Positions 26,747 to 35,179 of a stretch of DNA of 64,000 nt are shown in pieces. Origin of the DNA: Cytophagales bacterium. GTDB lineage: Bacteria > Bacteroidota > Bacteroidia > Cytophagales > 172606-1. Position numbers and translations under genes: made by a program. Under the pieces are notes generated by a model, which was not told where the DNA came from, did no database searches, and saw only the letters and a list, made by a program, of their open reading frames with translations. How positions within the stretch are numbered: the stretch's first letter is position 1; each line of letters starts with the position of its first letter. The DNA is taken from contig JAUJMU010000003.1 in the NCBI GenBank assembly GCA_030446715.1, positions 62,001-126,000 of the forward strand, written 5' to 3'.

Positions 26747-27316
26747 TCAGGAACCGAAGTACGAGCCGTAGCCTTGCGTGTACTCGTCTTCTTCCAGGTA
26801 CCCGTCCTGGTTTGTATCCCAGGTGTTAAACAAGCCTTCCCGGAATTCCCGCTCATCCACCAGGTCGTTCCGGTCGCCGTCCCAGGTTCTTAAGGGGTTG
26901 ATGCGGTTGGACCGTTCCCTGAACTCTTCCTCATCCAGTTGCCCGTTGTTGTCGGTGTCCCAGTCTTCCCAGTTGCCGTACATGTCGTTGCCATCGTTGC
27001 GGGTATCCCGGGTAGCCCGGATATTCCATTCCTGCTGGTTCACGATCCCGTCATCGTCCTCGTCCCAGAGGCCGTAGTCATGATCGTAGAACTCCTCGTA
27101 GTCTACATTGCCGTCATTGTTATCGTCCCAGTCGTCGTAGTTAACCAATGAGGAGAACTCCCGGGCGTCAACCCGCTTATCCCCGTTGAGATCAACGCTT
27201 TGGTACCTGTCCTCCTCGGGTTCTCTGCCGTCCAGGCAGGCCGTAAGGCCAAACAGCAGGCATGCGCATAAGCCTGCTGTCCGGGCCGTTCTTAAGATCA
27301 TTTTTTTCTTTTCCAT
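26747..27316 (-). CDS. EF-hand lipoprotein with six calcium-binding loops
   Basis: 189 residues. The signal sequence ends in lipobox LTAC. Six EF-hand loops follow at close spacing: DLNGDKRVDARE, DDNNDGNVDYEE, DEDDDGIVNQQE, DTDNNGQLDEEE, DGDRNDLVDERE and DTNQDGYLEEDE. The protein is very acidic and almost wholly built of these loops, so it is probably a calcium-binding or buffering envelope lipoprotein. It lies about 100 bp upstream of the BON gene on the same strand. Similar design to the 24366 gene suggests paralogy or shared regulation. Confidence 0.85.
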   Translation of the reverse strand: MEKKKMILRTARTAGLCACLLFGLTACLDGREPEEDRYQSVDLNGDKRVDAREFSSLVNYDDWDDNNDGNVDYEEFYDHDYGLWDEDDDGIVNQQEWNIRATRDTRNDGNDMYGNWEDWDTDNNGQLDEEEFRERSNRINPLRTWDGDRNDLVDEREFREGLFNTWDTNQDGYLEEDEYTQGYGSYFGS

Positions 27317-27399
27317 AACTTTCCTGTATTTAATTTGACCAACATCACGTTTCGGTTACACTCATTCTCTTCATGCTGTCAGGTAAGTGGACGCGGAGG

Positions 27400-28080
27400 C
27401 TACAGGCCAAAGCCCACGTAGAGTTGAAAGACGCCATTCTTCGAGTTATTGGTTAAGCTGCCGGCCAGGCCGCTGTCGCCCACTGCCCGCAGGCCGTAAT
27501 TGTAGCGGGCTCCCACCGTAAAGGCATCGACATTCACGCCAATGCCCCCAAGGACTCCGTAATCGAGCCGGTTGAAGCTGTCAGTATCCAGTTCGGCAAT
27601 CTGGCTGGCGTTCAAACCGGCCGTTTTTAAATTTTTCACGTTGGCACCAACCAGGTAAGAAAGATAAGGCCCGGCGTGGACATTGAAAGGACCGAGGTTT
27701 GCCACCACGGCGATGGGTACCTGCACGTAGTTCAGGTTAAACCGTACCTTGCCCTCTTCAATGCCCAGTACACTGGCCAGATCGGACCCGCCGTAGGTTA
27801 TCCGGGCACCCACATTGGAGTAGAGCACCTCGGGTTGGACCGCCAGAAAATCATTGACGGGAATTTTGCCGAACAGCCCGATGTGGTAGCCGGCTTTCAT
27901 GTCCTGGTCTACCACATTCGGTTGGTCCACGTAGAGTTGAGAGAAGTTTACCCCGGCCTTAACCCCCAAATTAGGTCCCGGACTATACTCCTGGGCCATA
28001 ACCTGACCGGTACTTACCATCACGAAAGCCAGAAAGCCGATGCCTGCCAGCCTGCCGAAGAGAGTGTTTTTCTTTTTCAT
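27400..28080 (-). CDS. Outer-membrane beta-barrel (porin family) protein
   Basis: 226 residues from the ATG at 28080 (MKKKNTLFGRLAGIGFLAFV), with a signal peptide ending MAQ. The mature part has alternating strands typical of the small OmpW/OMP_b-brl class: LGVKAGVNFSQLYV, YHIGLFGKIPVNDFLAVQPE, PIAVVANLGPFNVHAGPYLS and YGVLGGIGVNVDAFTVGARY. It ends with a C-terminal aromatic/hydrophobic strand NGVFQLYVGFGL. It is most likely an 8-stranded barrel of unknown cargo. A partial duplicate lies at 23712-23880. An upstream in-frame extension of 13 codons was rejected because it precedes the signal peptide. Confidence 0.8.
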   Translation of the reverse strand: MKKKNTLFGRLAGIGFLAFVMVSTGQVMAQEYSPGPNLGVKAGVNFSQLYVDQPNVVDQDMKAGYHIGLFGKIPVNDFLAVQPEVLYSNVGARITYGGSDLASVLGIEEGKVRFNLNYVQVPIAVVANLGPFNVHAGPYLSYLVGANVKNLKTAGLNASQIAELDTDSFNRLDYGVLGGIGVNVDAFTVGARYNYGLRAVGDSGLAGSLTNNSKNGVFQLYVGFGL

Positions 28081-28234
28081 AGTCTTGCGTTGTTTTACAG
28101 ATTTTACTTCTCCTCTCACTTACCTACCCTTACGCAGCGATTCTGAAGGAATTCTATAGGAGCAGGAATCCGTAGAAAAAAATACTGCCATGGGGAAGGA
28201 CCACCATCGGGAAGGACCACGGCGAAAGGCAGAC

Positions 28235-28681
28235 TTACTCCAGGATTTCCGGCTTCAGGGTTTTCAGGATTCCGTCCCGGATGGTGCTCCAGACGAAAAA
28301 TATGAAGTTATTGCCGTTTTTGTGAGAATGGCGGATGGGAACCGTCACGGAGGCTTCGTCCTCCTTTCCTTTGCGGTTGGCTCCTTCCAGGGCGATATTG
28401 CCCAGCAGGGTGGGCAGCTCTTTGGTCTCTCCCCGCTTATTGGTAACACGGAGGGACAAATTCATAGCTGCTGGTGAATTCACCCCTGGCGGTACCGTCG
28501 GTAATGTCGGCGCTGAACGAGAGGCGGGTAATGTGGCCATCTCTGGTGGCATATTTGGCGTGTACAACCGGACGTCTTCCAGCCAGAAAGTACCCCCCGC
28601 ATACAGCAGGAGTAAGACCAGGAGGCCGATTCCTCCGTATACAAAAACCTGGATAGCTTCTGTGTTTTCATTCCCTGTCAA
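28235..28681 (-). CDS. Single-pass membrane protein of unknown function
   Basis: 148 residues. The N-terminal transmembrane helix (about 10-30, AIQVFVYGGIGLLVLLLLYA) is followed by a Pro-rich periplasmic linker (about 40-70) and a small beta-rich domain (NLSLRVTNKRGETKELPTLL and ASVTVPIRHSHKNGNNFIFF). No family is recognised. It is divergent from the DUF4184 gene with only 22 bp between start codons, so the two promoters must overlap the coding ends or share a very short region. Confidence 0.5.
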   Translation of the reverse strand: MTGNENTEAIQVFVYGGIGLLVLLLLYAGGTFWLEDVRLYTPNMPPEMATLPASRSAPTLPTVPPGVNSPAAMNLSLRVTNKRGETKELPTLLGNIALEGANRKGKEDEASVTVPIRHSHKNGNNFIFFVWSTIRDGILKTLKPEILE

Positions 28682-28703
28682 TTAAAAAATTACCTCTGTC
28701 CGC

Positions 28704-29462
28704 ATGCCCTTTACCTTTTCACATCCTGCCATCGTATTGCCGCTTACCTGTTTCAAACCCCGGTGGTTTTCCATCACGGGCCTGGTTGCCGGCAGCCTGG
28801 CGCCGGACTTTTTGTATTTCATCGAAATGGATGGCGGTGCAGATTTCGGCCACACGCTTGCCGGCATTTTCCTGTTTGACCTGCCCGTTTCGTACCTGCT
28901 TGCCATCTGTTTTCACCGGTGGGTCCGTAACCCGTTGCTGGTACACCTGCCGGCTCCGCTCGACCGGAAGTATGCGGGGTACCTGGCCTTTGACTTTGTG
29001 CGTACCCTGCAAAGGAATTGGTTTGTATTCCCCCTTTCTGTCATCCTGGGTGCCGTTTCTCACGTGGGCTGGGATTATTTCTGCAATCCCAGAGGATGGA
29101 TTTATTACGCTGCTCCCGCCTTTTTCAGCCAATATGTCTCCCTGGCGGGCAGTTCCTTGCGGGTATATGTGCTCATCGAGCGGATTGGGTCGGGTCTCGG
29201 GCTCCTCTTTCTCCTGTTTGCAGCCATCCGGGCAGGTAAGCCGGCCAACCGTGTACCCGTCGTTTCGGCCTGGTCAAAAATGGTGTACTGGCTGACTCTG
29301 CTCGTCACCACCCTGTTCTTCACGGGCCTCAAATTCTCCCTCGATCCCCACATCCATCAACTAAGTCATGTTGTACTCATTGTCACCAGTGCCTTTTGCT
29401 ACGCCGTAGGTTTTGTTGCGGCATTGTACGCGTGGCTTACCAGCCCCCCTGCTTATCAGTAA
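28704..29462 (+). CDS. DUF4184 membrane protein
   Basis: 252 residues. It begins MPFTFSHPAIVLPL with RWFSITGLVAGSLAPDFLYF, the hallmark of DUF4184, in which a His and an Asp near the first helices resemble membrane-bound metal-dependent hydrolases (YdjM/DUF457-like). HVGWDYF further on adds another conserved His/Asp pair. About six to seven transmembrane helices are visible. Function is unproven. Confidence 0.85.
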   Translation: MPFTFSHPAIVLPLTCFKPRWFSITGLVAGSLAPDFLYFIEMDGGADFGHTLAGIFLFDLPVSYLLAICFHRWVRNPLLVHLPAPLDRKYAGYLAFDFVRTLQRNWFVFPLSVILGAVSHVGWDYFCNPRGWIYYAAPAFFSQYVSLAGSSLRVYVLIERIGSGLGLLFLLFAAIRAGKPANRVPVVSAWSKMVYWLTLLVTTLFFTGLKFSLDPHIHQLSHVVLIVTSAFCYAVGFVAALYAWLTSPPAYQ

Positions 29463-29744
29463 CCATTCTATTGGTCACTTCATCTGCCGGTTTATAACCG
29501 CCGAAGTTCGGTAAGCCGTTGTAAAATTGCCCTCAGGAGGGTTTTCATAACCGGAGCTGTATCACCAGACCAGTAGCATTTGCTATTGGCGCCTACGCGC
29601 TGATTCTGAAGGAAACTTGCAGGAAGCAGCGTCAGACCGCCGTAGAATAATCCCTGCCTACTTACCTGATGCGTACAGATTTGCTTCAGAATTACCCCGT
29701 AAAGAGGGTATGTTTAGCAGTGTTATTTTATGTCTGATCAAACC

Positions 29745-29753
29745 AAAAGGAGG
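29745..29753 (+). promoter_or_regulatory. Unusually strong Shine-Dalgarno
   Basis: AAAAGGAGG ends 5 bp before the ATG at 29759. Most genes in this window lack such a site, as is normal in Bacteroidota, so this gene may be translated at high level. Confidence 0.55.
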
Positions 29754-29758
29754 TAGTT

Positions 29759-30319
29759 ATGAAACAGTTGAATGTAGTGATGGTCCTGGTTGCTTTGTTT
29801 CTGGCGGCTTGCGCTAAGAAAACCTACACGGTGGATGCCGTTGGAAATACCAATGCCAACCCGGCAAAAGCCAATACCTACGGCTTTGCTTCGCAGGTAG
29901 ACAATAAACTGGATGAGGGGCTTTTCTTTCTGAATGATCTGATCCTGAAAGCCGAGATACGGGACGCGGTGAAGCACGAGATGGATTCCCGCGGATACAC
30001 CTATACTACCAGCCAGCCCGACCTGGTTGTGAACTTCCGCGTGTTCGACAAGCCCGCCGAAATTCAATCGGTAGACCAGCTGGGAAGTAATTATTGGGTA
30101 GCGGGGGAAATAAACGGTTATACCAACCCCCAGACCGTACGGCTCCAGGAAGGCAGCGTGATGGTGCACCTGGTAGACCGCAAGACGGGAAAACTCTTCT
30201 GGCAGGGTTACGCTTCCGGGCTGATGGACGGCAATGTGTTTACCAAAGAAGGCAATAAAATTGACGAGGCCGTTTCGATGGTATTCGATAAGTTCAACTA
30301 CCGGGCCGATAACCTGTAA
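29759..30319 (+). CDS. DUF4136 lipoprotein
   Basis: 186 residues. Short signal peptide with lipobox LAAC. The DUF4136 fold is recognisable: KTYGFASQVDN-like start (here ANTYGFASQVDN), AEIRDAVKHEMDSRGYTYTT, QPDLVVNFRVF, EGSVMVHLVDRKTGKLFWQG and KIDEAVSMVFDKF. The family consists of envelope lipoproteins of unknown role. It has a strong ribosome-binding site and is followed by a hairpin. Confidence 0.85.
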   Translation: MKQLNVVMVLVALFLAACAKKTYTVDAVGNTNANPAKANTYGFASQVDNKLDEGLFFLNDLILKAEIRDAVKHEMDSRGYTYTTSQPDLVVNFRVFDKPAEIQSVDQLGSNYWVAGEINGYTNPQTVRLQEGSVMVHLVDRKTGKLFWQGYASGLMDGNVFTKEGNKIDEAVSMVFDKFNYRADNL

Positions 30320-30346
30320 GACGAGTCACTGCCACTGCATGAGGAG

Positions 30347-30398
30347 CATACGCACCTGAAAGGCTTAAGCTTGTCACTGAGCCTTCCAGGTGCGTATG
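30347..30398 (+). terminator. Hairpin terminator after the DUF4136 gene
   Basis: CATACGCACCTG (30347-30358) pairs with CAGGTGCGTATG (30387-30398). An inner pair, AAGGCT with AGCCTT, extends the stem. There is no U-tract. Confidence 0.6.
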
Positions 30399-30562
30399 GC
30401 ATGGTTGTAAAGAGGCCAGCTACAGAATTGCTACAGAATTGTATCGTTCCTGGCAGCAGCCGGGGGAGTCCCCGGAAAAGTCAGAACCCTGGGTCAGGGA
30501 GGCTGGCTGCATCCCAACCAGGAAGTGGAACCTGATGATCAGGCAGGATTACGTAGGATAGT

Positions 30563-31495
30563 ATGGAAGAAAAAGTGACGTTTGAGCCGGAAAATTTTGT
30601 GAAGGACTTCGGCAGGGTGCTGGGCGACTACTGGGAGCGGTTCCTGTTCCTGTTGCCCAACCTGATATTTGCCGCCATCATCCTGGGCATTACCTACTTT
30701 GTGGCGGGCAAAATCAAAGGCATTCTCCGGAACCGCCTGGGAGGCAAAGCCCACGACAAGATTACCGCCGAGTACATTGCCATCATCTCCAGGTGGATTG
30801 TGTTCATCATCGGTCTGCTGCTGGCCTTCCAGGCCCTGGGCCTGAGCGGGATTGCGGGCGGCCTGCTGGCAAGTGCGGGAGTTTCGGCCGTAGTGGTGGG
30901 CTTTGCCTTCAAGGACATTGCGCAGAACTTCCTGGCCGGGCTCATCCTGGCTTTTAACCGGCCTTTCAATGTTAATGATACCGTTCAGATTGCAGACACT
31001 ATGGGCCGGGTCATGTCGCTGGATTTGCGTACTACCCACATTCGCACGTTCGACAGCAAGGATGTGTACATTCCCAACGGCATCATCCTCACCACGCCCG
31101 TCACCAACTTTACCCGCAACGGGCTGATCCGGATGGACTTTATCATAGGCATTGACTACAACGACAACATTGAAGAGGCAATCGGGCTGATCGCGCAAAC
31201 CGTGGGCCGGATTGAAGGCGTACAGCGGGAAAACCCTCCCTACGCGGCCGTAGACGAACTGGCGACCAATACCGTAAACCTGAAGGTTTTCTTTTTTACC
31301 GAGACGGATGACTACAGAAAAGGGGCCGTGCTGCTGAAAGGCAAAGTGATGCAGGAAGTAAAAAAGGCGTTGCTCGACAACGGGTTCGGCTTGCCGGCCA
31401 ACGTGCTGGAACTGAAAATGTACGACCATCAGCAGCACCTGCCGGTGGAACTGACGGGAAAGCCGGGCCCCAATGGCATGGAAAAGAATGGCTAG
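30563..31495 (+). CDS. MscS-family mechanosensitive ion channel
   Basis: 310 residues. Three transmembrane helices: about 32-52 (LLPNLIFAAIILGITYFVAG), 75-95 and the pore helix about 98-128 with Gly/Ala packing (AGGLLASAGVSAVVVGFAFK). The MscS beta domain follows (FNRPFNVNDTVQI, VYIPNGIILTTPVTNF), then the C-terminal alpha/beta domain. It is the small-conductance type that opens under membrane tension and protects against osmotic downshift. The pore-helix pattern and length fit the basic MscS class. The broken lipoprotein gene starts 38 bp after its stop and may be co-transcribed. Confidence 0.92.
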   Translation: MEEKVTFEPENFVKDFGRVLGDYWERFLFLLPNLIFAAIILGITYFVAGKIKGILRNRLGGKAHDKITAEYIAIISRWIVFIIGLLLAFQALGLSGIAGGLLASAGVSAVVVGFAFKDIAQNFLAGLILAFNRPFNVNDTVQIADTMGRVMSLDLRTTHIRTFDSKDVYIPNGIILTTPVTNFTRNGLIRMDFIIGIDYNDNIEEAIGLIAQTVGRIEGVQRENPPYAAVDELATNTVNLKVFFFTETDDYRKGAVLLKGKVMQEVKKALLDNGFGLPANVLELKMYDHQQHLPVELTGKPGPNGMEKNG

Positions 31496-31533
31496 CGCCA
31501 TTACACGGAGACTGTACCGTGAACTGCACACAA

Positions 31534-31995
31534 ATGAAAACAATAAAGACAATACGGACGCAGCTAACCTGCCTGTGCCTGGCGGGCGCGGGCGCGATTT
31601 CCCTGGCCTCGTGCGACTGAGACCGGCGCGAAGCCACCTTCCAGCGGGAGAATCAGGCTGATTCACTCGGGCAGCCCGATGACCGTTTCAGAATGGAAGA
31701 CGCCGAAGCAGCCCGGGAAAGGGCACAGTTTGAAGAAAATATGCACCAGACGGCCACGACCTACGCCAAACAGATGCAGGACCTGAAATCAGCCGCCGCA
31801 AAACTACCCGGACAGCAGCAGGAAGCAAGGCGGGTGGTTGCCGGACTGGAAAGAAAGCTGACTGAGTTCGAAGAACAGATTGCCAAAACAGAAAAAGCAG
31901 AAGGAATGCATTGGGCTGATTACCGGAAAATCCTGCCGGGGAGTTCTCCGGATATCAAAGGACATCTGAACCGGGCGGAGGCAGGATCGCAATAA
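31534..31995 (+). pseudogene. Small coiled-coil lipoprotein interrupted by an in-frame TGA
   Basis: The ATG at 31534 opens a lipoprotein signal peptide (MKTIKTIRTQLTCLCLAGAG then AISLASC). Two codons after the lipobox cysteine comes TGA (31618-31620). The same frame then continues for 125 codons (RREATFQRENQADSLGQPDD and onward) to the stop at 31993-31995, with a charged helical, probably coiled-coil, region (QQQEARRVVAGLERKLTEFE). A signal peptide alone makes no protein, and a restart at Met 31693 would be cytoplasmic. One base change, for example TGG to TGA, explains the break. Family unknown. Confidence 0.65.
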
Positions 31996-32056
31996 CGCCT
32001 GCCTTGCGCACCCCTGCGGCACGTTAAACCGTATAACCAAACTACACGTTCATCCC

Positions 32057-32734
32057 ATGAAAATACTGGTTGTTGAGGACGAACAGGAACTGCTGGACTC
32101 GGTCTGCACGTATCTGACGCAGGAGGGATACCGGTGTGAGCGGGCTGCCGATTTTGCCACGGCCAGCCAGAAGATTATCCTCTATTCTTACGACTGTTGC
32201 CTCATTGACATCGGTTTGCCGGACGGCAACGGGCTGAAGCTCATCCAGAAATTAAAGCAGTTACACCCCGGCACGGGCAACATCATCATTTCGGCCCGCC
32301 ACTCGCTGGATGACAAACTGAAGGGATTAGACATCGGCGCCGACGATTATCTGACAAAACCGTTTCACCTGCAGGAACTCAACGCCCGGGTAAAATCTAT
32401 CCTGCGCCGCCGGATGCAGGGCGGGGTAAGCGTAATTGAATTCAACGAGATCAAAGTCATGCCCGACACCTTTGAGGCCTGCGTGCAGGGGCAGCAACTG
32501 CAACTGACCAAAAAAGAATTTGATCTGCTGGTGTACCTGGTAACCAACCGCAACCGGGTAATTCCCAAGGACAACCTGGCCGAACACCTCTGGGGAGATT
32601 ACACAGACGATCTGAATTCCTTTGACTTCGTGTATACCCACATCAAGAACCTGCGCAGGAAGCTGCTTGAAAAGGGCGGGAAGGACTACCTGAAAACGAT
32701 TTACGGGGTGGGCTATAAATTCACCGACCATTGA
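32057..32734 (+). CDS. OmpR/PhoB-family response regulator
   Basis: 225 residues. Receiver domain 1-118 with acidic pocket E7/D8, phosphoacceptor Asp51 (CLIDIGLPDGN), Ser/Thr in IIISARH and Lys in YLTKPFH. The winged-helix DNA-binding domain (about 130-225) carries LTKKEFDLLVYLVTNRNRVI, SFDFVYTHIKNLRRKL and TIYGVGYKF. It is paired with the histidine kinase that follows; the stop and the kinase start overlap (TTGA). The nearest recognisable target is uncertain. Confidence 0.92.
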   Translation: MKILVVEDEQELLDSVCTYLTQEGYRCERAADFATASQKIILYSYDCCLIDIGLPDGNGLKLIQKLKQLHPGTGNIIISARHSLDDKLKGLDIGADDYLTKPFHLQELNARVKSILRRRMQGGVSVIEFNEIKVMPDTFEACVQGQQLQLTKKEFDLLVYLVTNRNRVIPKDNLAEHLWGDYTDDLNSFDFVYTHIKNLRRKLLEKGGKDYLKTIYGVGYKFTDH

Positions 32735-34056
32735 GACTACTCCAAAAACACAGCCGCTCCATCCTGATCACCAACCTGCTGATCATCCTCCTTGGCGGGA
32801 TGCTGTTCTACCTGCTGTTCAACTACCTCATCGACCGGAACATCCGTACGACCCTCGAAGACCGGAAGGAGTTTGCCCGCAAAAAATTGCTCCAGTCGGA
32901 TAGCCTGTATTTTTACCAGGATTTTACTGACAATGTGTTCTCTGTAAAACGATTGATAGCACCCGGGAAGGAAGCCTTCACGAAAGAAGCAGTAAAAGAT
33001 ACGGTCATTTTCGACCCGATCGGAAATCGTCAATCCCTTTTCCGGCAAATTACTTTCGTTGACACATACCGGGGTACGCCTTACCAGGTTACCGTCCGGC
33101 GTCCCATCATGGATGAGGTCCATGTGCTGCAGGGGGTACTGGCTTTAACGATCCTGTTGACCCTTTTACTGGTGCTGGCATTGTACTATGCCAACCGGCT
33201 GGTTTCAAAAGAACTGTGGCAACCTTTCAATGATACCCTGGCCGGGCTGCGCAACTACCAGCTTGAGCAGATGGAGCCGGTAGCCTTTCCCGGGACAAAC
33301 ATTACCGAGTTCGCCGAATTGCAAGAGGCGCTGGGCCGGCTCATGGAACGGATCCAGAGCGACTACTTTGCCCTCAAAGAGTACACCGAAAACACGACCC
33401 ACGAAATCCAGACGCCCCTTGCCATTATCCGCAGCAAGCTCGAACTGCTGCAGGACCATCCTCTTTCCGTCGAACAGCTCCGGTTGGTCAATGCCGCCAA
33501 CCAGGCCGTAACCCGCCTCTCCCGCCTCAAGGAAGCGCTGGTGCTGCTGGTGCGGATCAGGAACGGGCAGTACCTCAATCCGGAACCCGTGCGGCTGGAC
33601 ACGATGCTTGCCGAACGGCTGACCCACTTCGGGGAGCTTATGGAGTTGAAAGCCTTACAGGTACACGCGCTGACAGATGAGCCGGTCACGCTTTTGATCA
33701 ACCCGTTGCTGGCAGAAATCTTGCTGGATAACCTGATCAGCAATGCCATCAAGCACAACCTGACCGGGGGTACGCTTGCCGTCAGGTTAACGACCCGTTC
33801 CCTGGCCATCCGGAATACGGGGGAGGCGCCCCTTCAGCCAACAGCAGCTTTTTTTGACCGCTTTGTCAAATCCGATCCACGGTCCCGGTCACTGGGCCTG
33901 GGCCTTGCGATTGTGAAAGCCATTTGTGAGACCAACGCCCTGAAAATAACGTATGATTTCTCGGCCGGGTTTCACCAGATTTCTGTCTCATTTCCGGCTA
34001 AAGGACCCTCGCCCAGTCACCTCAGGATGCCTGTCAGCCAGGTCCAGACAACTTAG
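32731..34056 (+). CDS. Sensor histidine kinase
   Basis: 441 residues starting at TTG (32731), which overlaps the regulator's TGA. TM1 about 11-34, a periplasmic sensor of about 95 residues, TM2 about 132-157. The HisKA box is TTHEIQTPLAIIRSKLELL with His224. The HATPase domain has N-box DNLISNAIKHN, a shortened G1 (AIRNTGEAPL) and G2 LGLGLAIVKAI. The G1 box lacks the usual DxGxG, which is seen in many Bacteroidota kinases of this type. The signal is unknown. A periplasmic sensor loop and neighbouring envelope genes suggest envelope or nutrient sensing. Confidence 0.9.
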   Translation: MRLLQKHSRSILITNLLIILLGGMLFYLLFNYLIDRNIRTTLEDRKEFARKKLLQSDSLYFYQDFTDNVFSVKRLIAPGKEAFTKEAVKDTVIFDPIGNRQSLFRQITFVDTYRGTPYQVTVRRPIMDEVHVLQGVLALTILLTLLLVLALYYANRLVSKELWQPFNDTLAGLRNYQLEQMEPVAFPGTNITEFAELQEALGRLMERIQSDYFALKEYTENTTHEIQTPLAIIRSKLELLQDHPLSVEQLRLVNAANQAVTRLSRLKEALVLLVRIRNGQYLNPEPVRLDTMLAERLTHFGELMELKALQVHALTDEPVTLLINPLLAEILLDNLISNAIKHNLTGGTLAVRLTTRSLAIRNTGEAPLQPTAAFFDRFVKSDPRSRSLGLGLAIVKAICETNALKITYDFSAGFHQISVSFPAKGPSPSHLRMPVSQVQTT

Positions 34057-34380
34057 CCTCATCCGGCATGGGTAATTCCTGCCCGGCTACCGGGAAGCTT
34101 TCGTCCGGTGAAACAGTCCAGGTCCCTGGACCTATCCAATTGTAACGAAAACCGGCTGGCTGGCCGGCAAGAGAGAATACTTCTCCTTTGCATTCCCTTC
34201 TGGCTCCTGTTTCCGCAAACCGGACAACGTGCCGTAGGATGAGTACTGGTAAGTGACAGGGCAATGTGCTTCACAGGCGGAATATTATCTTTCTTTTAAG
34301 ATTTGTTAACCTTCTCTCAGGTAGCGGCTTTACTGTTTAACTTCAGGCTGCTCCGGCTGACTGGTTAACAGAAACATTCC
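34057..34380. other. Intergenic region before the Crp/Fnr gene
   Basis: No gene is seen. Three TTAAC words (34306, 34337, 34365) lie upstream of the start at 34381, at 31- and 28-bp spacing, so they do not form the 11-bp periodic array found further right. Confidence 0.35.
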
Positions 34381-34986
34381 ATGGATAAAAGCGGCTTTTA
34401 CGAACTGATTTCCGGTTCTGGAAATACTGACTGGGAACCATTTATAAGTTACAGAAGAGTGGCAAAAGGCGACTACATTTACCTGCCGCCGCTGGATCTG
34501 CACGACATGTACGAGATAACAGCCGGCGTCGTCAAGATCGGAAGCTACTCTCCGGCCGGTGAGGAAATTGTCTGCGATGTACTCAAACCGGGCGACTTTT
34601 TCGGAAACCTCCATTATTTAAGGGAGGGTCCGGTTTTCCGGGAATTTTCAAAAGCCCTTACCGATACCAGCGTCCGGATGTATAATCTGTCTTTTTTCAG
34701 GCAGATCATCGTCAGGGACGAAAGAGCGGCTGAATGGTTCAACCGGTACGTGGTAAGCCGCTGGTGCAGGCTCGAGGGCCGTCTGTTTTCCATCAGTGCC
34801 AAAAGTCCTTCCGGGCGCATTTCCGCCCTGCGGCAGGAGTTCAATACCCGGGTAAAGGACGCCGGCGGACGCCAGTTCAGCGTGTATGAAGTGCTTTCCC
34901 AGAAGGATATTGCCCACCTTGCCGGTACCACCCGGCAAACGGTGGCTGGTGTAATCAAAAAAGAAGGAGCGGCTGCCGGGGCATGA
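34381..34986 (+). CDS. Crp/Fnr-family transcriptional regulator
   Basis: 201 residues. The N-terminal cyclic-nucleotide-binding-type beta barrel (about 20-110: VAKGDYIYLPPLDLHDMYEI, GVVKIGSYSPAGEEIVCDVL, PGDFFGN) is followed by the dimerisation helix and a helix-turn-helix (about 165-195: LSQKDIAHLAGTTRQTVAGV). The usual phosphate-binding RxS of cAMP-binding Crp is absent and there are no Fnr-type N-terminal cysteines. The ligand is therefore unknown. The TonB receptor gene begins 190 bp downstream, behind two palindromes it might bind. Confidence 0.85.
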   Translation: MDKSGFYELISGSGNTDWEPFISYRRVAKGDYIYLPPLDLHDMYEITAGVVKIGSYSPAGEEIVCDVLKPGDFFGNLHYLREGPVFREFSKALTDTSVRMYNLSFFRQIIVRDERAAEWFNRYVVSRWCRLEGRLFSISAKSPSGRISALRQEFNTRVKDAGGRQFSVYEVLSQKDIAHLAGTTRQTVAGVIKKEGAAAGA

Positions 34987-35067
34987 TGTTTCTCCGGATT
35001 CTGCCCGGGTACAGATTATCTGAATATGTACCCAGGGTTAAGGTTAACTTCCGGCTGTTGTTCCTGT

Positions 35068-35121
35068 GTTACATTCCGGTTATGGTTTTGTGAACATTAC
35101 CGGTAATGTTAAAAATTAACA
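35068..35121 (+). promoter_or_regulatory. Nested palindromes before the TonB receptor
   Basis: A perfect 18-bp palindrome AACATTACCGGTAATGTT (35093-35110) overlaps a second one, TGTTAAAAATTAACA (35107-35121). Just upstream, GTTAC (35068), GTTAT (35079) and GTGAA (35090) are spaced 11 bp apart; on the opposite strand these read GTAAC, ATAAC and TTCAC, weakly resembling the PHO-like arrays at 43679 and 49848. They lie 60-110 bp before the ATG at 35180. Confidence 0.5.
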
Positions 35122-35179
35122 TCCGGCAGGCGGGGGGGGAGGCTATCATTGGGGCTACTTTAACCTAAACCCTACCTAA

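Noticed and set aside
30539-31666. 375-codon minus-strand frame over the mscS gene
   Set aside because: Antisense to a clear MscS channel; low-complexity, His/Gln/Val-rich translation typical of a shadow frame.
25083-31995. Alternative genetic code or stop-codon recoding (TAA in BON gene, TGA in lipoprotein gene)
   Set aside because: Both codons end many intact genes in the window, and no selenocysteine-like structure was evident after the TGA. Mutation or sequence error is simpler.
32057-34056. The two-component pair as PhoB/PhoR of the phosphorus locus
   Set aside because: The regulator is of the OmpR/PhoB fold, but so are many others. The kinase has a large periplasmic loop and no PAS domain, it is 10 kb from the first array, and no array precedes it or phosphate-transport genes. 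No basis for naming it phoBR.
34306-34369. PHO-like array before the Crp/Fnr gene
   Set aside because: Three TTAAC words are present but at 31- and 28-bp spacing, not the 11-bp period of the other arrays.
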